Shown here piece by piece: positions 54,639 through 63,808 of a stretch of DNA of 64,000 nucleotides. How positions within the stretch are numbered: position 1 is the stretch's first letter; each line of letters begins with the position of its first letter. Below the pieces are notes generated by a model. The model was not told the DNA's origin. It made no database searches and was given only the letters and a program-made list of their open reading frames with translations. The translations under genes were made by a program, and so were the position numbers. This stretch comes from Candidatus Paracaedibacteraceae bacterium. GTDB lineage: Bacteria; Pseudomonadota; Alphaproteobacteria; Paracaedibacterales; Paracaedibacteraceae. The stretch is taken from positions 186,001 to 250,000 of the forward strand of contig JAIBEV010000132.1 of assembly GCA_019459505.1 (NCBI GenBank), written 5' to 3'.

Positions 54639-55286
54639 ATGAAAAACAAATTAGGACTGATAGGGTCTCTCGCCCTGCTAAGCACCGTTGCTGAAGCGGG
54701 AAACTGGAATGCGGGTGCCCGCGTTAGCAGTTTAGGATTAGCTGCAGAAGGTGGGTATCAATTCAATGAAACATTTGGATTACGCCTCCAGGCGACATGG
54801 TGGGAGCATTTCAAAAAAACCTTAAGTTATGATAATGTTAAGTATCATAATGTTCGATTTCGACCTATTACCGTAACAGCTTATGCAGATTGGTATTTTT
54901 ATACAAGGTGGTGGCGTCTGAGCGCAGGGTTAGGATATAATGCCACCCGCATAAGACTTAATCGTGATTTTAGTAATCATCCCAAGCCTGAGCGTGCGGC
55001 TACCGGTATTGTGTCTGCAAAATATCGTTTTAAGAGTCCCCTTAAATATTATGTGGGAACCGGTATTGATATCAGAAAAATTGGAGGCAGCAATTGGACG
55101 TTAAGCATGGATGCGGGCGCCTATTTTATGGGGAAAGTCAGAGCTAAAGTCCAGATGACGGGTGTTGCCAGATTCTCTCCTCAAGCGCAAGCTATTGCTA
55201 AAAGAGAAGCCGAAGAACTCTTGAATGATAAAAAATGGTTCTCAACCTATCCGGCCGTTAGCATTGGCTTTAAATATGAATTCTAA
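54639..55286 (+). CDS. Outer membrane beta-barrel protein
   Basis: A 215-residue barrel of the small OMP type (eight-strand size). It has a signal peptide (MKNKLGLIGSLALLSTVAEA), then alternating strands such as GGYQFNETFGLRLQATWWEH, ITVTAYADWYFYTRWWRLSA and YYVGTGIDIRKIGGSNWTLS, and the end AVSIGFKYEF with terminal Phe. A charged insertion (AIAKREAEELLNDKKW) before the last strand is unusual. Function unknown. ATTTAAAGG lies just upstream of the ATG. Confidence 0.75.
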   Translation: MKNKLGLIGSLALLSTVAEAGNWNAGARVSSLGLAAEGGYQFNETFGLRLQATWWEHFKKTLSYDNVKYHNVRFRPITVTAYADWYFYTRWWRLSAGLGYNATRIRLNRDFSNHPKPERAATGIVSAKYRFKSPLKYYVGTGIDIRKIGGSNWTLSMDAGAYFMGKVRAKVQMTGVARFSPQAQAIAKREAEELLNDKKWFSTYPAVSIGFKYEF

Positions 55287-55305
55287 GAATTAACAAGAGG
55301 AAGAA

Positions 55306-56193
55306 TTACCCTTCTTCTTCCTCTGTTTCCTCTTCCTTATCCAGCATTGAAGAGCGCATTTTTTCTAAACGAAGCTTTAATAAAGCTGTAAAATCAATTT
55401 CTTCATTAATTGGTTTGGCTTTAAGAATTCTGTTAGCAGCAGGCTGTAATTTAAAAGATTTTTCCTTAATTTCTTCTAAAACACCGGAGGATAAGGATGA
55501 ACTGCCAACTTTTATAATTTGGGGAGCCCGTGTTGATGCATTTAATGGTCCTTTAAGGTGGATCAATGACATCTCATTTTTTTTTGATTTCTGTCCACTC
55601 CTTAATTTCGGCATTGGTGATAAAGATGGGGAAGGCGGTGGCGGCGGTGGGGGTGGTGCTTTAGAGGATTCATCTTTTAATTTTCGCTGTTGCTCTTCGA
55701 TAAAACGCGCTTGTTCAGAGGCCAGAGCATAACGCCCGTGATAATCCGTTGCGATTTTTATTCCCATCGTGCCTGCGACAATTTCAAAAGCCAAAGTGGC
55801 ATGATATTGAGGAGGAATATTACTCCAAACTTGGAATCTGGATTTAGGTGCATTTTCGTAATCAAATTGCAGACAATCTAATTGATAGTCAAAATAATGC
55901 TTAAGAATTGTTAGACTGGCTTTTTTATCATAGTTAAAGGTTTTTAAAAGAAAATTATGAAATTTATTAACTCTAATTTTTACTTCTTGTTCTAATGGAG
56001 AACTGGGATCACGCCAAAAGTGCGAAGCAAGATCTCGAGTTTTGGACCAATCATTCTTATGATATTCTTCTAAAGTTGCCTCGATGGAATTATGGAGCAT
56101 TCCAATTAAGATTTGTTCTTTTGATTGTTCTTGAATTTCAGCTGCCGAACTTAGGCTGCTTAAAAGGGCACTCACATAAAGGAATTTTTTCAT
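55306..56193 (-). CDS. Exported proline-rich protein with WH2/central/acidic-like C-terminus
   Basis: A 295-residue protein with signal peptide MKKFLYVSALLSSLSSAAE. Residues 20-175 are an unrecognised helical domain. Residues 180-187 are eight consecutive Pro, then SPSLSPMPKLRSG and a basic stretch (GQKSKKNE). Residues 237-252 (GVLEEIKEKSFKLQPA) resemble an actin-binding WH2 motif but with the LK part shifted one residue. Residues 267-284 form an amphipathic helix (FTALLKLRLEKMRSSML), and 286-294 are acidic (KEEETEEEE). This order matches WCA tails of Arp2/3 activators such as RickA, but the terminal Trp is absent. Function is inference. Confidence 0.6.
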   Translation of the reverse strand: MKKFLYVSALLSSLSSAAEIQEQSKEQILIGMLHNSIEATLEEYHKNDWSKTRDLASHFWRDPSSPLEQEVKIRVNKFHNFLLKTFNYDKKASLTILKHYFDYQLDCLQFDYENAPKSRFQVWSNIPPQYHATLAFEIVAGTMGIKIATDYHGRYALASEQARFIEEQQRKLKDESSKAPPPPPPPPSPSLSPMPKLRSGQKSKKNEMSLIHLKGPLNASTRAPQIIKVGSSSLSSGVLEEIKEKSFKLQPAANRILKAKPINEEIDFTALLKLRLEKMRSSMLDKEEETEEEEG

Positions 56194-56354
56194 ACCTTAC
56201 CCCCTAGTAAATGACAAATATACTTTTAGTATCTCTTAATCAAATTAATTTTTCACTAATTATTAAGAGATTTTCAAACCATTAACACTTTGGATAATAC
56301 CGAGATTCTCTTAAAGGAGTTGGAATGCGGTAAAGTGATGCTGGAGCGTTGTCT
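56194..56354. other. Short spacer with no gene
   Basis: About 160 bases between the proline-rich protein gene and the Rsm22 remnant. It holds the likely promoter of the former on the minus strand; TATACTTTTAG-like elements occur but nothing decisive was seen. Confidence 0.4.
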
Positions 56355-57284
56355 CTAATACCGATCGCCCCAACCTAAGTGCTTTAACTTGTGAAAATTG
56401 GTTGTGGATTTACTTTTACTATAAGAAAGGCGCTCTATAGCGCCTTGCGAGGTGCACCAATCAATCATGCCATGGCCGGATCGATGTTGCGGTTGCTTTG
56501 TCACGCGATTATAAGAGTGCGAGTGTGGTTGTTTGCTCACTAGAATATAGCTAAATTTTTCATCTTCATACCCTAAATCAGCCCCTTTCAAATTTTTATG
56601 GTGACTTGAACGATTCAGTCTTTGGGTAAAATGGCACCAATCTTGTCCAACCATCGGACATGTACGTGCATGCGGACAAGGGGGCCACGATATGGGCTCC
56701 TTGACCAATCAAATAGTGCCGCACTGTTTTTAATTGGGCAAAGCTTTGGGGTGTTCCAGGCGTAAGAATTAAAAGGTAATCAGTTGTGGCCGCCCACAGC
56801 TTGGCCACCATTTCAAGTTGCTGAGCCGCGTGAATTTCATTCAAAACATAGGAGAATAATACTAAATCCGCCTTGGGGAAGGATGGGAGTGCCAGAATAT
56901 TATGCTGTTTCCATTGCCCTGAGGGGATGAGCTGTTGCCCCAGTCTAACCATATCGGCATTTTCTTCGATTAAAACACTGCTAATATCATTAAAGCGATC
57001 CATACAGGCCAATGTAGCCGTGCCCGGCCCACATCCCTATATCTAACGTAGACGCTGGAGTGTATCCCTCCGGGAGTTCATTTAAACAGTGTTTGAGACT
57101 AACAAATGTGGCGGGTAAACGGGGCCCCTATATAGGCTATAACTTCGAGTGATGAGCGGAAGCCGCGTTTGTTAGGGGAGGATCGATAACGGTGACTGAG
57201 ATCCTCATAGGCTGTGGCGAGTTCCGTTGAGGGATAATTTGCTGTCACCTGACTTATACGGTCTTGAATCCAAGCGGGAAGCAT
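56355..57284 (-). pseudogene. Rsm22-family rRNA methyltransferase-like gene, frameshifted
   Basis: All parts of a Rsm22-type protein are present but in different frames. They are MLPAWIQDRISQVTANYPST (start 57284), then after a shift near 57110 TFVSLKHCLNELPEGYTP, and after another near 57045 the SAM-binding GCGPGTATLACMDRFND. The frame then gives FSYVLNEIHAAQQ, and after a shift near 56690 CPHARTCPMVGQDWCHFTQR, the Cys/His motif of the family, and ADLGYEDEKFSYILVSKQ. At least three frameshifts make it non-functional. It lies next to the ISC operon end. Confidence 0.85.
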
Positions 57285-57301
57285 CGTGACAGCTAACTTA
57301 C

Positions 57302-57631
57302 TTAAACGGACATGTTGCGCGTGCCAGCTGGCAGGCGTACGGTCAAACCATCCAATTCCTCACTCATGATGATTTGACAGCCTAAGCGTGAGGTATGGGT
57401 CAAACCAAAAGCCAAATCAAGCATATCTTCTTCATCTTCACTGGCTTCTTGCAACACATCATACCATTCTGGATCCACAATAACGTGGCAGGTAGAACAG
57501 GCCAGGGACCCTTCACATGCTCCTTCCAAATCGATATCATTGCGATGAGCAATTTCGAGGACAGATAGACCAACGGGGGCATCAACTTCTTTACGATTGT
57601 CAGTTTGATCGATAAAAATTATTTTTGGCAT
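57302..57631 (-). CDS. fdx: ISC-type 2Fe-2S ferredoxin
   Basis: A 109-residue adrenodoxin-type ferredoxin that supplies electrons for cluster assembly. Cys ligands are in [18 protein letters not shown] and a fourth in [15 protein letters not shown]. The start [20 protein letters not shown] is standard. It is the last gene of the isc operon, 12 bases after hscA. Confidence 0.95.
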   Translation of the reverse strand: MPKIIFIDQTDNRKEVDAPVGLSVLEIAHRNDIDLEGACEGSLACSTCHVIVDPEWYDVLQEASEDEEDMLDLAFGLTHTSRLGCQIIMSEELDGLTVRLPAGTRNMSV

Positions 57632-57643
57632 AGATTTTCTCTC

Positions 57644-59395
57644 TTATACATCATCGACCCGCTGGCCTGACAAAGCGCGTTTCATATTACGGTTAATACG
57701 GCGTTCAGCAAAATCTTGGGTCAAATTTTCGACGGTTCTCAATTGAGCCTTTATATCATCTTTATTTTCAGAATTCAAAGATTTCCGTAGATCCTCAATA
57801 GCTTGATCAATTGCCTGTCCTTCTGAGAAGTCAACTAAATCACCATCTTGCTGTAAGGCTGTTGTTAACATACTGATGAATTGTTCTGCTTCCAGCTTGG
57901 TTTCAATCAATAACCGTTGATCAATATCACTGGCACCGTGTTCGTAATTATCACGCAAAATTTGCAAGAGTTCTTCGTCTTTGAGACCGTAAGAGGGATT
58001 AATTTCCACCTTTTGGGAGGTACCGGTGGTCATTTCCCGGGCGCTAACGGTCAATAATCCATCCACGTCTAAGGCAAACGTTATCCGAATGCGAGGGATG
58101 CCAGCAGTCATCGCCGGAATGCCCGTCAAAGTAAAAGTAGCAAGCGACCGACAGTCTTTAACAAATTCTCGCTCTCCCTGCACCACGTGAACAATCAAGG
58201 CCGTCTGACCATCCTCGTAAGTGGTAAATTCTTGAGCAATCGCAGCAGGTATGGAGGTATTACGATGAATAATTTTTTCAACAATACCGCCCATGGTTTC
58301 AATTCCCAAAGATAGGGGGGTTACATCTAAAAGGACAGTTTCTGACCCAATAGTTAGGGCTTCGGCTTGGAGCGCCGCCCCCAATGCCACCACTTCATCT
58401 GGATTTAAATTCGTTAAAGGGGGTTGGCCAAAAAACTGAGCGACCGCTTGACGGACCAGGGGCATACGGGTTGATCCTCCTACCAACACCACCCCATCGA
58501 GATCTGTCACCTGCAACAGGGCATCTTGGAGGGCCATTGTACAAACCTCAAGGGTTTGAGCAATCAAAGGAGCAACTAATTCCTTAAGATCATCTTTAGA
58601 AAAATTCGATTCCGTATATATATCATGCTCTGTCATATATTCTTTAATATGTCTTGCTTGGGAGAGAGAAATCTCTAGCTTCTCCGCGATCAGACGATCA
58701 ATATCATCTCCGCCCAACTGGGTATCACCAGCGGTTGCAATAACCTGAAAAACACCCTGGGTAAAGCGAATAATTGATAGATCAAACGTCCCACCACCAA
58801 AATCATAAATCGCAAAGATTCCTTCGACCTTTTGGTCCAAACCATAGGCTAGGGCAGCGGCAGTAGGCTCATTAATCAACCTCAGAACCTTGAGACCAGC
58901 AAGTTGAGCGGCCTCTTTTGTTTGTTGGCGTGCTGCTTCATCAAAATAGGCAGGGACTGTAATAACAGCCTCTGAAACAGGTTCTTCGATAGCTTCCTCA
59001 GCAATTTTCTTCAGATACTTCAAAATATCAGCTGAAATTTCGACGGGTGTTTTTACCAAATCGCCACATTGTAAAAGGATGCCTTCTTGAGAAGGGGCTA
59101 AGGGATAAGAGGTTGTTAAGGAGGATGGGAGGTGGGCCAACCCCATTAAACGCTTAATGGAAGAAATGGTTTTATCTTGATGTTGAGCGTCAGTTCCAAC
59201 AATTTCACTTTTACCCAAATACGAAACAATGGAAGGGATCAAGCGGGCGCCTGTATGAGAATTTAGGACTTTTGGTTGGCGATTTTTACTGACGGCAACG
59301 ACCGAATGGGTGGTGCCTAAATCAATGCCAATGGCGGTGCTTTTTTTTACAAAATTTTCTTGTTGTTTAAGAGGGTCAACGAGTTGAACGAACAT
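57644..59395 (-). CDS. hscA: Fe-S assembly Hsp70 chaperone HscA
   Basis: A 583-residue specialised Hsp70. The ATPase domain has TAIGIDLGTTHSVVAVSKNR, the phosphate-2 region IYDFGGGTFDLSIIRF and VVLVGGSTRMPLVRQAV. The substrate-binding part includes LDVTPLSLGIETMGGIVEKI. It accepts the IscU-cluster complex through the LPPVK motif. It is slightly shorter than the E. coli protein (616), with a short lid. It overlaps hscB by 20 bases. Confidence 0.96.
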   Translation of the reverse strand: MFVQLVDPLKQQENFVKKSTAIGIDLGTTHSVVAVSKNRQPKVLNSHTGARLIPSIVSYLGKSEIVGTDAQHQDKTISSIKRLMGLAHLPSSLTTSYPLAPSQEGILLQCGDLVKTPVEISADILKYLKKIAEEAIEEPVSEAVITVPAYFDEAARQQTKEAAQLAGLKVLRLINEPTAAALAYGLDQKVEGIFAIYDFGGGTFDLSIIRFTQGVFQVIATAGDTQLGGDDIDRLIAEKLEISLSQARHIKEYMTEHDIYTESNFSKDDLKELVAPLIAQTLEVCTMALQDALLQVTDLDGVVLVGGSTRMPLVRQAVAQFFGQPPLTNLNPDEVVALGAALQAEALTIGSETVLLDVTPLSLGIETMGGIVEKIIHRNTSIPAAIAQEFTTYEDGQTALIVHVVQGEREFVKDCRSLATFTLTGIPAMTAGIPRIRITFALDVDGLLTVSAREMTTGTSQKVEINPSYGLKDEELLQILRDNYEHGASDIDQRLLIETKLEAEQFISMLTTALQQDGDLVDFSEGQAIDQAIEDLRKSLNSENKDDIKAQLRTVENLTQDFAERRINRNMKRALSGQRVDDV

Positions 59396-59888
59396 GCGGT
59401 TTCCTTAACGGATGATAATAAATTTCTTCCAGAATTTTGGTAAGGTAGGCAAATTCTAAATAAAGATAAGGTAAAGAATCGGCATCACTACCATCAAAAG
59501 CGGATTTAACAAACTCTAATCGTTTCTTGAGGTCAGTTTCAAGGTTTGTTAGTTCTTTTTCAAAGCGACATGCTGCCAGCTCTTCTCGCCATTGCATGAC
59601 GCGCACAAGTAAGGTTGAATGGCCAACTGTTTTGCCATTTTCTCCAGGAACCTCTATCCCACGGCTTCTCAAGATTTCAGCTGCCCGTTTAAGGGGATCC
59701 TTTAGGATTTGGTAAGATTCATTAAATTTCATGGCGACAGTTGCCGCCGCTGCACGCTCTTGAGCAGTTTTTTTGACAAAAAGATCAGGGTGCACAAAGC
59801 TCAAGGCTCGGCGATGCCGATTCTCTAAATCAAAAAGATCGATATTATATTTGGGGGACAAACCAAATGTTTCAAAGGCATTAGACAT
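59376..59888 (-). CDS. hscB: Fe-S assembly J-domain co-chaperone HscB
   Basis: A 170-residue J-protein partner of HscA. The J domain carries FETFGLSPKYNIDLFDLENR, then the HPD tripeptide in SFVHPDLFVKKTAQERA. The C-terminal helices that hold IscU follow (REELAACRFEKELTNLETDL). The frame extends to 59969, but MSNAFETFGLSP at 59888 is the family start, overlapping the iscA end. Confidence 0.93.
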   Translation of the reverse strand: MSNAFETFGLSPKYNIDLFDLENRHRRALSFVHPDLFVKKTAQERAAAATVAMKFNESYQILKDPLKRAAEILRSRGIEVPGENGKTVGHSTLLVRVMQWREELAACRFEKELTNLETDLKKRLEFVKSAFDGSDADSLPYLYLEFAYLTKILEEIYYHPLRKPHVRSTR

Positions 59889-60216
59889 GGAACGACTTTC
59901 CACAACCACAACGTCCTTTTTCATTCGGATTTCTAAAAACAAACCCAGAATGCAAGGTCTCGACAACATAATCCATTTCTGTTCCTAAGAGAAACAAAAT
60001 GGCTTTAGGGTCAATCATTAATGTTAAATCATCAACAGTGACGACTTCATCAAACGCTGAAATCGTCTCGGCAAATTCCATTGTATAAGATAGTCCCGAA
60101 CACCCTTTGGTCTTGATGCCAATACGGATCCCCGCCGCGGGTGTTTCCCGTTGCGACATCAACTCTCGCACGCGCTCTTTGGCGCTATCCGTTAGAGTCA
60201 TTGGTACTGGACGCAT
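59881..60216 (-). CDS. iscA: Fe-S cluster carrier protein IscA
   Basis: A 111-residue A-type carrier. The three conserved Cys are in GIKTKGCSGLSYTMEF and the terminal GRCGCGKSFHV. AKERVRELMSQRETPAAGIR is the usual first helix and strand. It passes clusters from the scaffold to targets. It sits 15 bases after iscU and overlaps hscB. Confidence 0.95.
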   Translation of the reverse strand: MRPVPMTLTDSAKERVRELMSQRETPAAGIRIGIKTKGCSGLSYTMEFAETISAFDEVVTVDDLTLMIDPKAILFLLGTEMDYVVETLHSGFVFRNPNEKGRCGCGKSFHV

Positions 60217-60231
60217 AACCTACCCCTTTTG

Positions 60232-60636
60232 TTATGCAGCTGAGGCTGCATCATCTTTCTGATTTTTGCTTTTATAGTCTGCCACGGCTGCTTTAATCGC
60301 ATCTTCTGCTAAAATTGAACAGTGAATCTTAACAGGCGGCAACGCCAAGTGGCGTGCAATTTCAGTGTTTTTAATGGCTTGAGCTTCATCAATTGATTTC
60401 CCCTTAACCCATTCCGTAATTAAGGACGAAGAGGCAATGGCCGAGCCACAGCCAAATGTTTTAAACTTTGCGTCTTCAATAATTCCCTCGGCAGTAACTT
60501 TAATTTGTAGTTTCATCACGTCGCCACAAGCCGGTGCGCCGACCAAGCCTGTTCCAACAGAATTATCATCCTTATCTAATGACCCAACATTCCGAGGGTT
60601 TTCATAATGATCTAGAACTTCTTTTGTGTAAGCCAT
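60232..60636 (-). CDS. iscU: Fe-S cluster scaffold protein IscU
   Basis: A 134-residue scaffold. Cluster-binding Cys are in GAPACGDVMKLQ, KTFGCGSAIASSSLI and KIHCSILAEDAIKAA, and the HscA-recognition motif LPPVK directly precedes the last. AAGGAG lies before ATG 60636; the frame extends to 60660. A 170-base spacer separates it from iscS, unusual for this operon and enough for an internal promoter. Confidence 0.96.
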   Translation of the reverse strand: MAYTKEVLDHYENPRNVGSLDKDDNSVGTGLVGAPACGDVMKLQIKVTAEGIIEDAKFKTFGCGSAIASSSLITEWVKGKSIDEAQAIKNTEIARHLALPPVKIHCSILAEDAIKAAVADYKSKNQKDDAASAA

Positions 60637-60808
60637 TTTTTTTCTCCTTTTACAATACAAAACTTAATTTTTTTATGCGGTTTTTCCAATTATTATATAC
60701 ACTATATAAGCATCGATTTTATTCTTATTGAGAGTTAAACCTAACTTAGGGATTTTCACTCTACTCGTCCGCAATAAAGGTTAAAATCGATCCTTAACAG
60801 GTAACTAT

Positions 60809-62062
60809 CTAGTGAGCCGCCCATTGGATTTTGGTGATATCTACTCCCTCTTGGGCCATTTCCCATAACGGACTCATGGTGCGCAGACGTTCTACTGATT
60901 CAATCAAAACAGCCAACGCTATATCAATGTCTGCTTCAGTGGTAAAACGTCCAATCCCAAACCGAATCGATGTATGAGCGAGCTCTTCGCCTACGCCAAT
61001 GGCTCGCAAGACATACGAGGGTTCTAAAGACGCTGATGTACAAGCGGAGCCTGAAGAGACAGACAATTTCTTAATCCCCATAATGAGGCTTTCTCCTTCA
61101 ACATACGCAAAACTTAAGTTCAGGTTACCTGGAATCCTGTGTACAAGATGTCCATTTAAAAATACTTCTGGTAATCGATCCATAACGGCATTATAGAATC
61201 TGTCAGCGAGCTTTTTGATACGAGCCTGTTCATCACCCATTTCCGCTTCAGCAATAGCACACGCTTCGCCTAAGCCCACGCATAAAGCCGGAGACAAAGT
61301 ACCTGACCGCATTCCCCGTTCTTGGCCCCCCCCCGTAATTAAGGCTTGTAAACGTACCCGAGGACGCCGGCGAACATAGAGAGCACCGATACCTTTTGGC
61401 CCATAAATTTTATGCCCTGAAATACTCAAGAGGTCAATATTCATAGCCTCGACATCCAGAGGGATTTTACCAACGGCTTGGGCAGCATCGGTATGAAACA
61501 AAACCCCGTGTGCTCGACAAATTTTACCAATGTCGGCCAAAGGCTGAATGACGCCAATTTCATTGTTGACCGCCATCACAGAGACCAGAACGGTTGTTTC
61601 TTTAATCGCCGCTTTTAGATCTTCAAGGTTAATTAAGCCATGGGTGTCCACTGGTAAATAGGTCACCTCAAAACCTTCTTGTTCCAAATGGCGACAGGTA
61701 TCAAGAACACATTTATGTTCAGTGACAACTGTAATGATGTGGTTTTTCTTCTCTTTATTAAAGTGAGCCACCCCTTTTATAGCTAAATTATTGGATTCAG
61801 TCGCACCACTCGTGAAGATAATTTCCCGTGGATCGGCTTTGATAATGTGGGCCACCTGGTCACGCGCTTGATCAACCGCAGATTCAGCTAACCATCCATG
61901 GGGATGGCTGCGGGAATGAGGGTTGCCAAAAACTTCACAAAAATAAGGAAGCATCTTTTCTAATACGCGTGGATCACAAGGGGTGGTTGCCTGATAATCC
62001 AGATAAATTTGTCCCTCAAGTGTTGATTTTTGATTGGCGGCGGGATTACATAAGTAGGTCAT
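60809..62062 (-). CDS. iscS: Cysteine desulfurase IscS
   Basis: A 417-residue PLP enzyme that takes sulfur from cysteine for IscU. It begins [20 protein letters not shown] and has [11 protein letters not shown], the PLP Lys in [20 protein letters not shown] and the persulfide Cys in [20 protein letters not shown]. The C-terminal [20 protein letters not shown] matches IscS. It overlaps the upstream paralogue by four bases. Confidence 0.96.
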   Translation of the reverse strand: MTYLCNPAANQKSTLEGQIYLDYQATTPCDPRVLEKMLPYFCEVFGNPHSRSHPHGWLAESAVDQARDQVAHIIKADPREIIFTSGATESNNLAIKGVAHFNKEKKNHIITVVTEHKCVLDTCRHLEQEGFEVTYLPVDTHGLINLEDLKAAIKETTVLVSVMAVNNEIGVIQPLADIGKICRAHGVLFHTDAAQAVGKIPLDVEAMNIDLLSISGHKIYGPKGIGALYVRRRPRVRLQALITGGGQERGMRSGTLSPALCVGLGEACAIAEAEMGDEQARIKKLADRFYNAVMDRLPEVFLNGHLVHRIPGNLNLSFAYVEGESLIMGIKKLSVSSGSACTSASLEPSYVLRAIGVGEELAHTSIRFGIGRFTTEADIDIALAVLIESVERLRTMSPLWEMAQEGVDITKIQWAAH

Positions 62063-63174
62063 GACGCGATCCTTTCTTTTAAATTTTTTTGCGTCCGCTC
62101 ATATAGCTGACGCCATGTATCAATAAATTTTTGACTATCTTGTGGTGTTGTAGACTGCCCCAAGCTAAGCCGCAACGATTGGCCTAATGTCGGCTCTTTT
62201 ACTCCCATGGCTTGTAAAACAGGGGAGATTTTAACTTTACCAGACGAACAAGCGGAGCCTGCTGAAACAGAAATGCCCATGAGATCAAAGTGCATAACTT
62301 GAGTATTACTGGCAATGCCTGGTGTTGCAAAACAACTGGTATTGGGCAACCGAGGGGCTTTTTGTCCAAATATCGTGACAGTCGGGCATATTTGTAAAAG
62401 CTGTGTCTCGAGCTGATCTCTTAAGCGCTCAATCCCTGACCAATCTTGAGAAGTGTATGCTTTAATAGCAGCACCGAGGCTGACAATGCCGACCGTATTT
62501 TCAGTACCAGAGCGATAATACCGTTCCTGTCCGCCGCCTCTCAATAAAGGAGTTATAGGACTATGTTCATTAACCACTAAGGCACCAATTCCTTGAAGAG
62601 CGCCGATCTTATGACCCGATAAAGAAATAAAATCAAGCTTCAAATTTGCCCAATTGGTAGCAAGTTTTCCTATCCCCTGAACGGCATCACTGTGAATTTT
62701 AGCTCCATACTGACGAGCAATCGTGACAATATCAGCCAAAGGTTGGATGACCCCAGTTTCATTATTGGCTGTCATGATGCTGACTAAGGTTGGTTGGTCA
62801 GATCCTTTGAGTAACTCCTCTAAATGGTTTAGATCGACGCGGCCCTCTGAATCAACCTGACAACGCAGGGCTGCTTTATTGGCTTCCAGCACAGAATCAT
62901 GCTCAATGGCACTCGTAATAATTCGGCCTGAAAATCCCTTAAGGATCATATTATTAGCTTCTGTTGCCCCACTCGTGAAAACAATTTGGGAGGGCTTAAC
63001 GGTAAAATAATCGGCCACCTGACTGCGTGCTTCTTCCAATAGGAGCCGCACACTGCGGCCGTTGCTGTGAACCGAAGAGGCATTGCCAAGTTGGCCCATT
63101 GCCTCTATGACAGCTGTCTGAGCCGCAGGCAGTAATAAGGTTGTTGCATTATGATCAAGGTAAATACGGTTCAT
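62059..63174 (-). CDS. Second cysteine desulfurase (NifS/IscS-like)
   Basis: A 371-residue paralogue of IscS. It has the PLP Lys in [20 protein letters not shown] and the Cys in [20 protein letters not shown], so it is probably active. [16 protein letters not shown] marks the N-terminus. It lacks the IscS C-terminal extension that docks on IscU, which suggests another acceptor. Tandem desulfurases upstream of iscU are known from Rickettsiales-like genomes. It overlaps iscR and iscS. Confidence 0.93.
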   Translation of the reverse strand: MNRIYLDHNATTLLLPAAQTAVIEAMGQLGNASSVHSNGRSVRLLLEEARSQVADYFTVKPSQIVFTSGATEANNMILKGFSGRIITSAIEHDSVLEANKAALRCQVDSEGRVDLNHLEELLKGSDQPTLVSIMTANNETGVIQPLADIVTIARQYGAKIHSDAVQGIGKLATNWANLKLDFISLSGHKIGALQGIGALVVNEHSPITPLLRGGGQERYYRSGTENTVGIVSLGAAIKAYTSQDWSGIERLRDQLETQLLQICPTVTIFGQKAPRLPNTSCFATPGIASNTQVMHFDLMGISVSAGSACSSGKVKISPVLQAMGVKEPTLGQSLRLSLGQSTTPQDSQKFIDTWRQLYERTQKNLKERIAS

Positions 63175-63632
63175 TAAGCTACCTTTTCTAATGGAGCAAA
63201 TAAATTCTTTGCCAAGCCGCGTAATCGGCGTGAACAGATATCGTCTAAGGTTACATATTGGAGGAATCCTTCAACGACAGAGCTTAACTCTCCCCATAAA
63301 TCATGGGTCATACACTTACTGGATGTTCCTTGGCACCCTATTGCCTCATGGGTAGAACAGCGGGTTGCCTTCAAGGGAGTGTCAACAGCGGCAATTACAT
63401 CATAAACTCTTAATTCTTGTCGGGGGCGGCTTAACTTATATCCCCCATTGGATCCCCGACAACTGACCACCAAATCTGCTTTTTTTAAGCGGTTGAATAA
63501 TTGTTCTAAATAAGCTAACGGTAACCCCTGACGCAAGGAAATGGCTGATAAAGGGACAGGTCCAGCTTCTCCATAGTGAGCTATATCCACCATGGCCATC
63601 ACAGCATATCGTGCCTTTGAACTTAATTTCAT
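63174..63632 (-). CDS. iscR: Fe-S cluster regulator IscR (Rrf2 family)
   Basis: A 152-residue Rrf2-type repressor. The winged helix is MKLSSKARYAVMAMVDIAHY, then ISLRQGLPLAYLEQLFNRLK. The cluster ligands are in TRCSTHEAIGCQGTSSKCMT, spaced slightly wider than in E. coli IscR. GGAG precedes ATG 63632. It leads the isc operon and should sense cluster supply; a matching box lies about 100 bases upstream. Confidence 0.93.
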   Translation of the reverse strand: MKLSSKARYAVMAMVDIAHYGEAGPVPLSAISLRQGLPLAYLEQLFNRLKKADLVVSCRGSNGGYKLSRPRQELRVYDVIAAVDTPLKATRCSTHEAIGCQGTSSKCMTHDLWGELSSVVEGFLQYVTLDDICSRRLRGLAKNLFAPLEKVA

Positions 63633-63730
63633 AAAATTCTCCGTAGCTCTTCTAAAAAAGCCATGGTACACTTAATCACAAACTGAAGATACGTACTTGA
63701 AAATTCAATACTTCTTAGGATAGATTTAGC

Positions 63731-63755
63731 TATTCTGACTAAATTGGTCAAGTAT
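63731..63755 (-). promoter_or_regulatory. IscR type 1 binding site overlapping the isc promoter
   Basis: On the minus strand the sequence ATACTTGACCAATTTAGTCA followed by GAATA closely resembles the E. coli IscR type 1 box at iscR (AGTTGACCAATTT.CTCGG.AT). It includes a -35 hexamer TTGACC at 63751-63746 and, 17 bases later, TAAATC. Autorepression by 2Fe-2S IscR is the likely meaning. Confidence 0.65.
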
Positions 63756-63808
63756 AGATTTCTTTAGAGTGTATTTTTTTATAACATCGCGAGTGAAAGG
63801 GGAAACCC

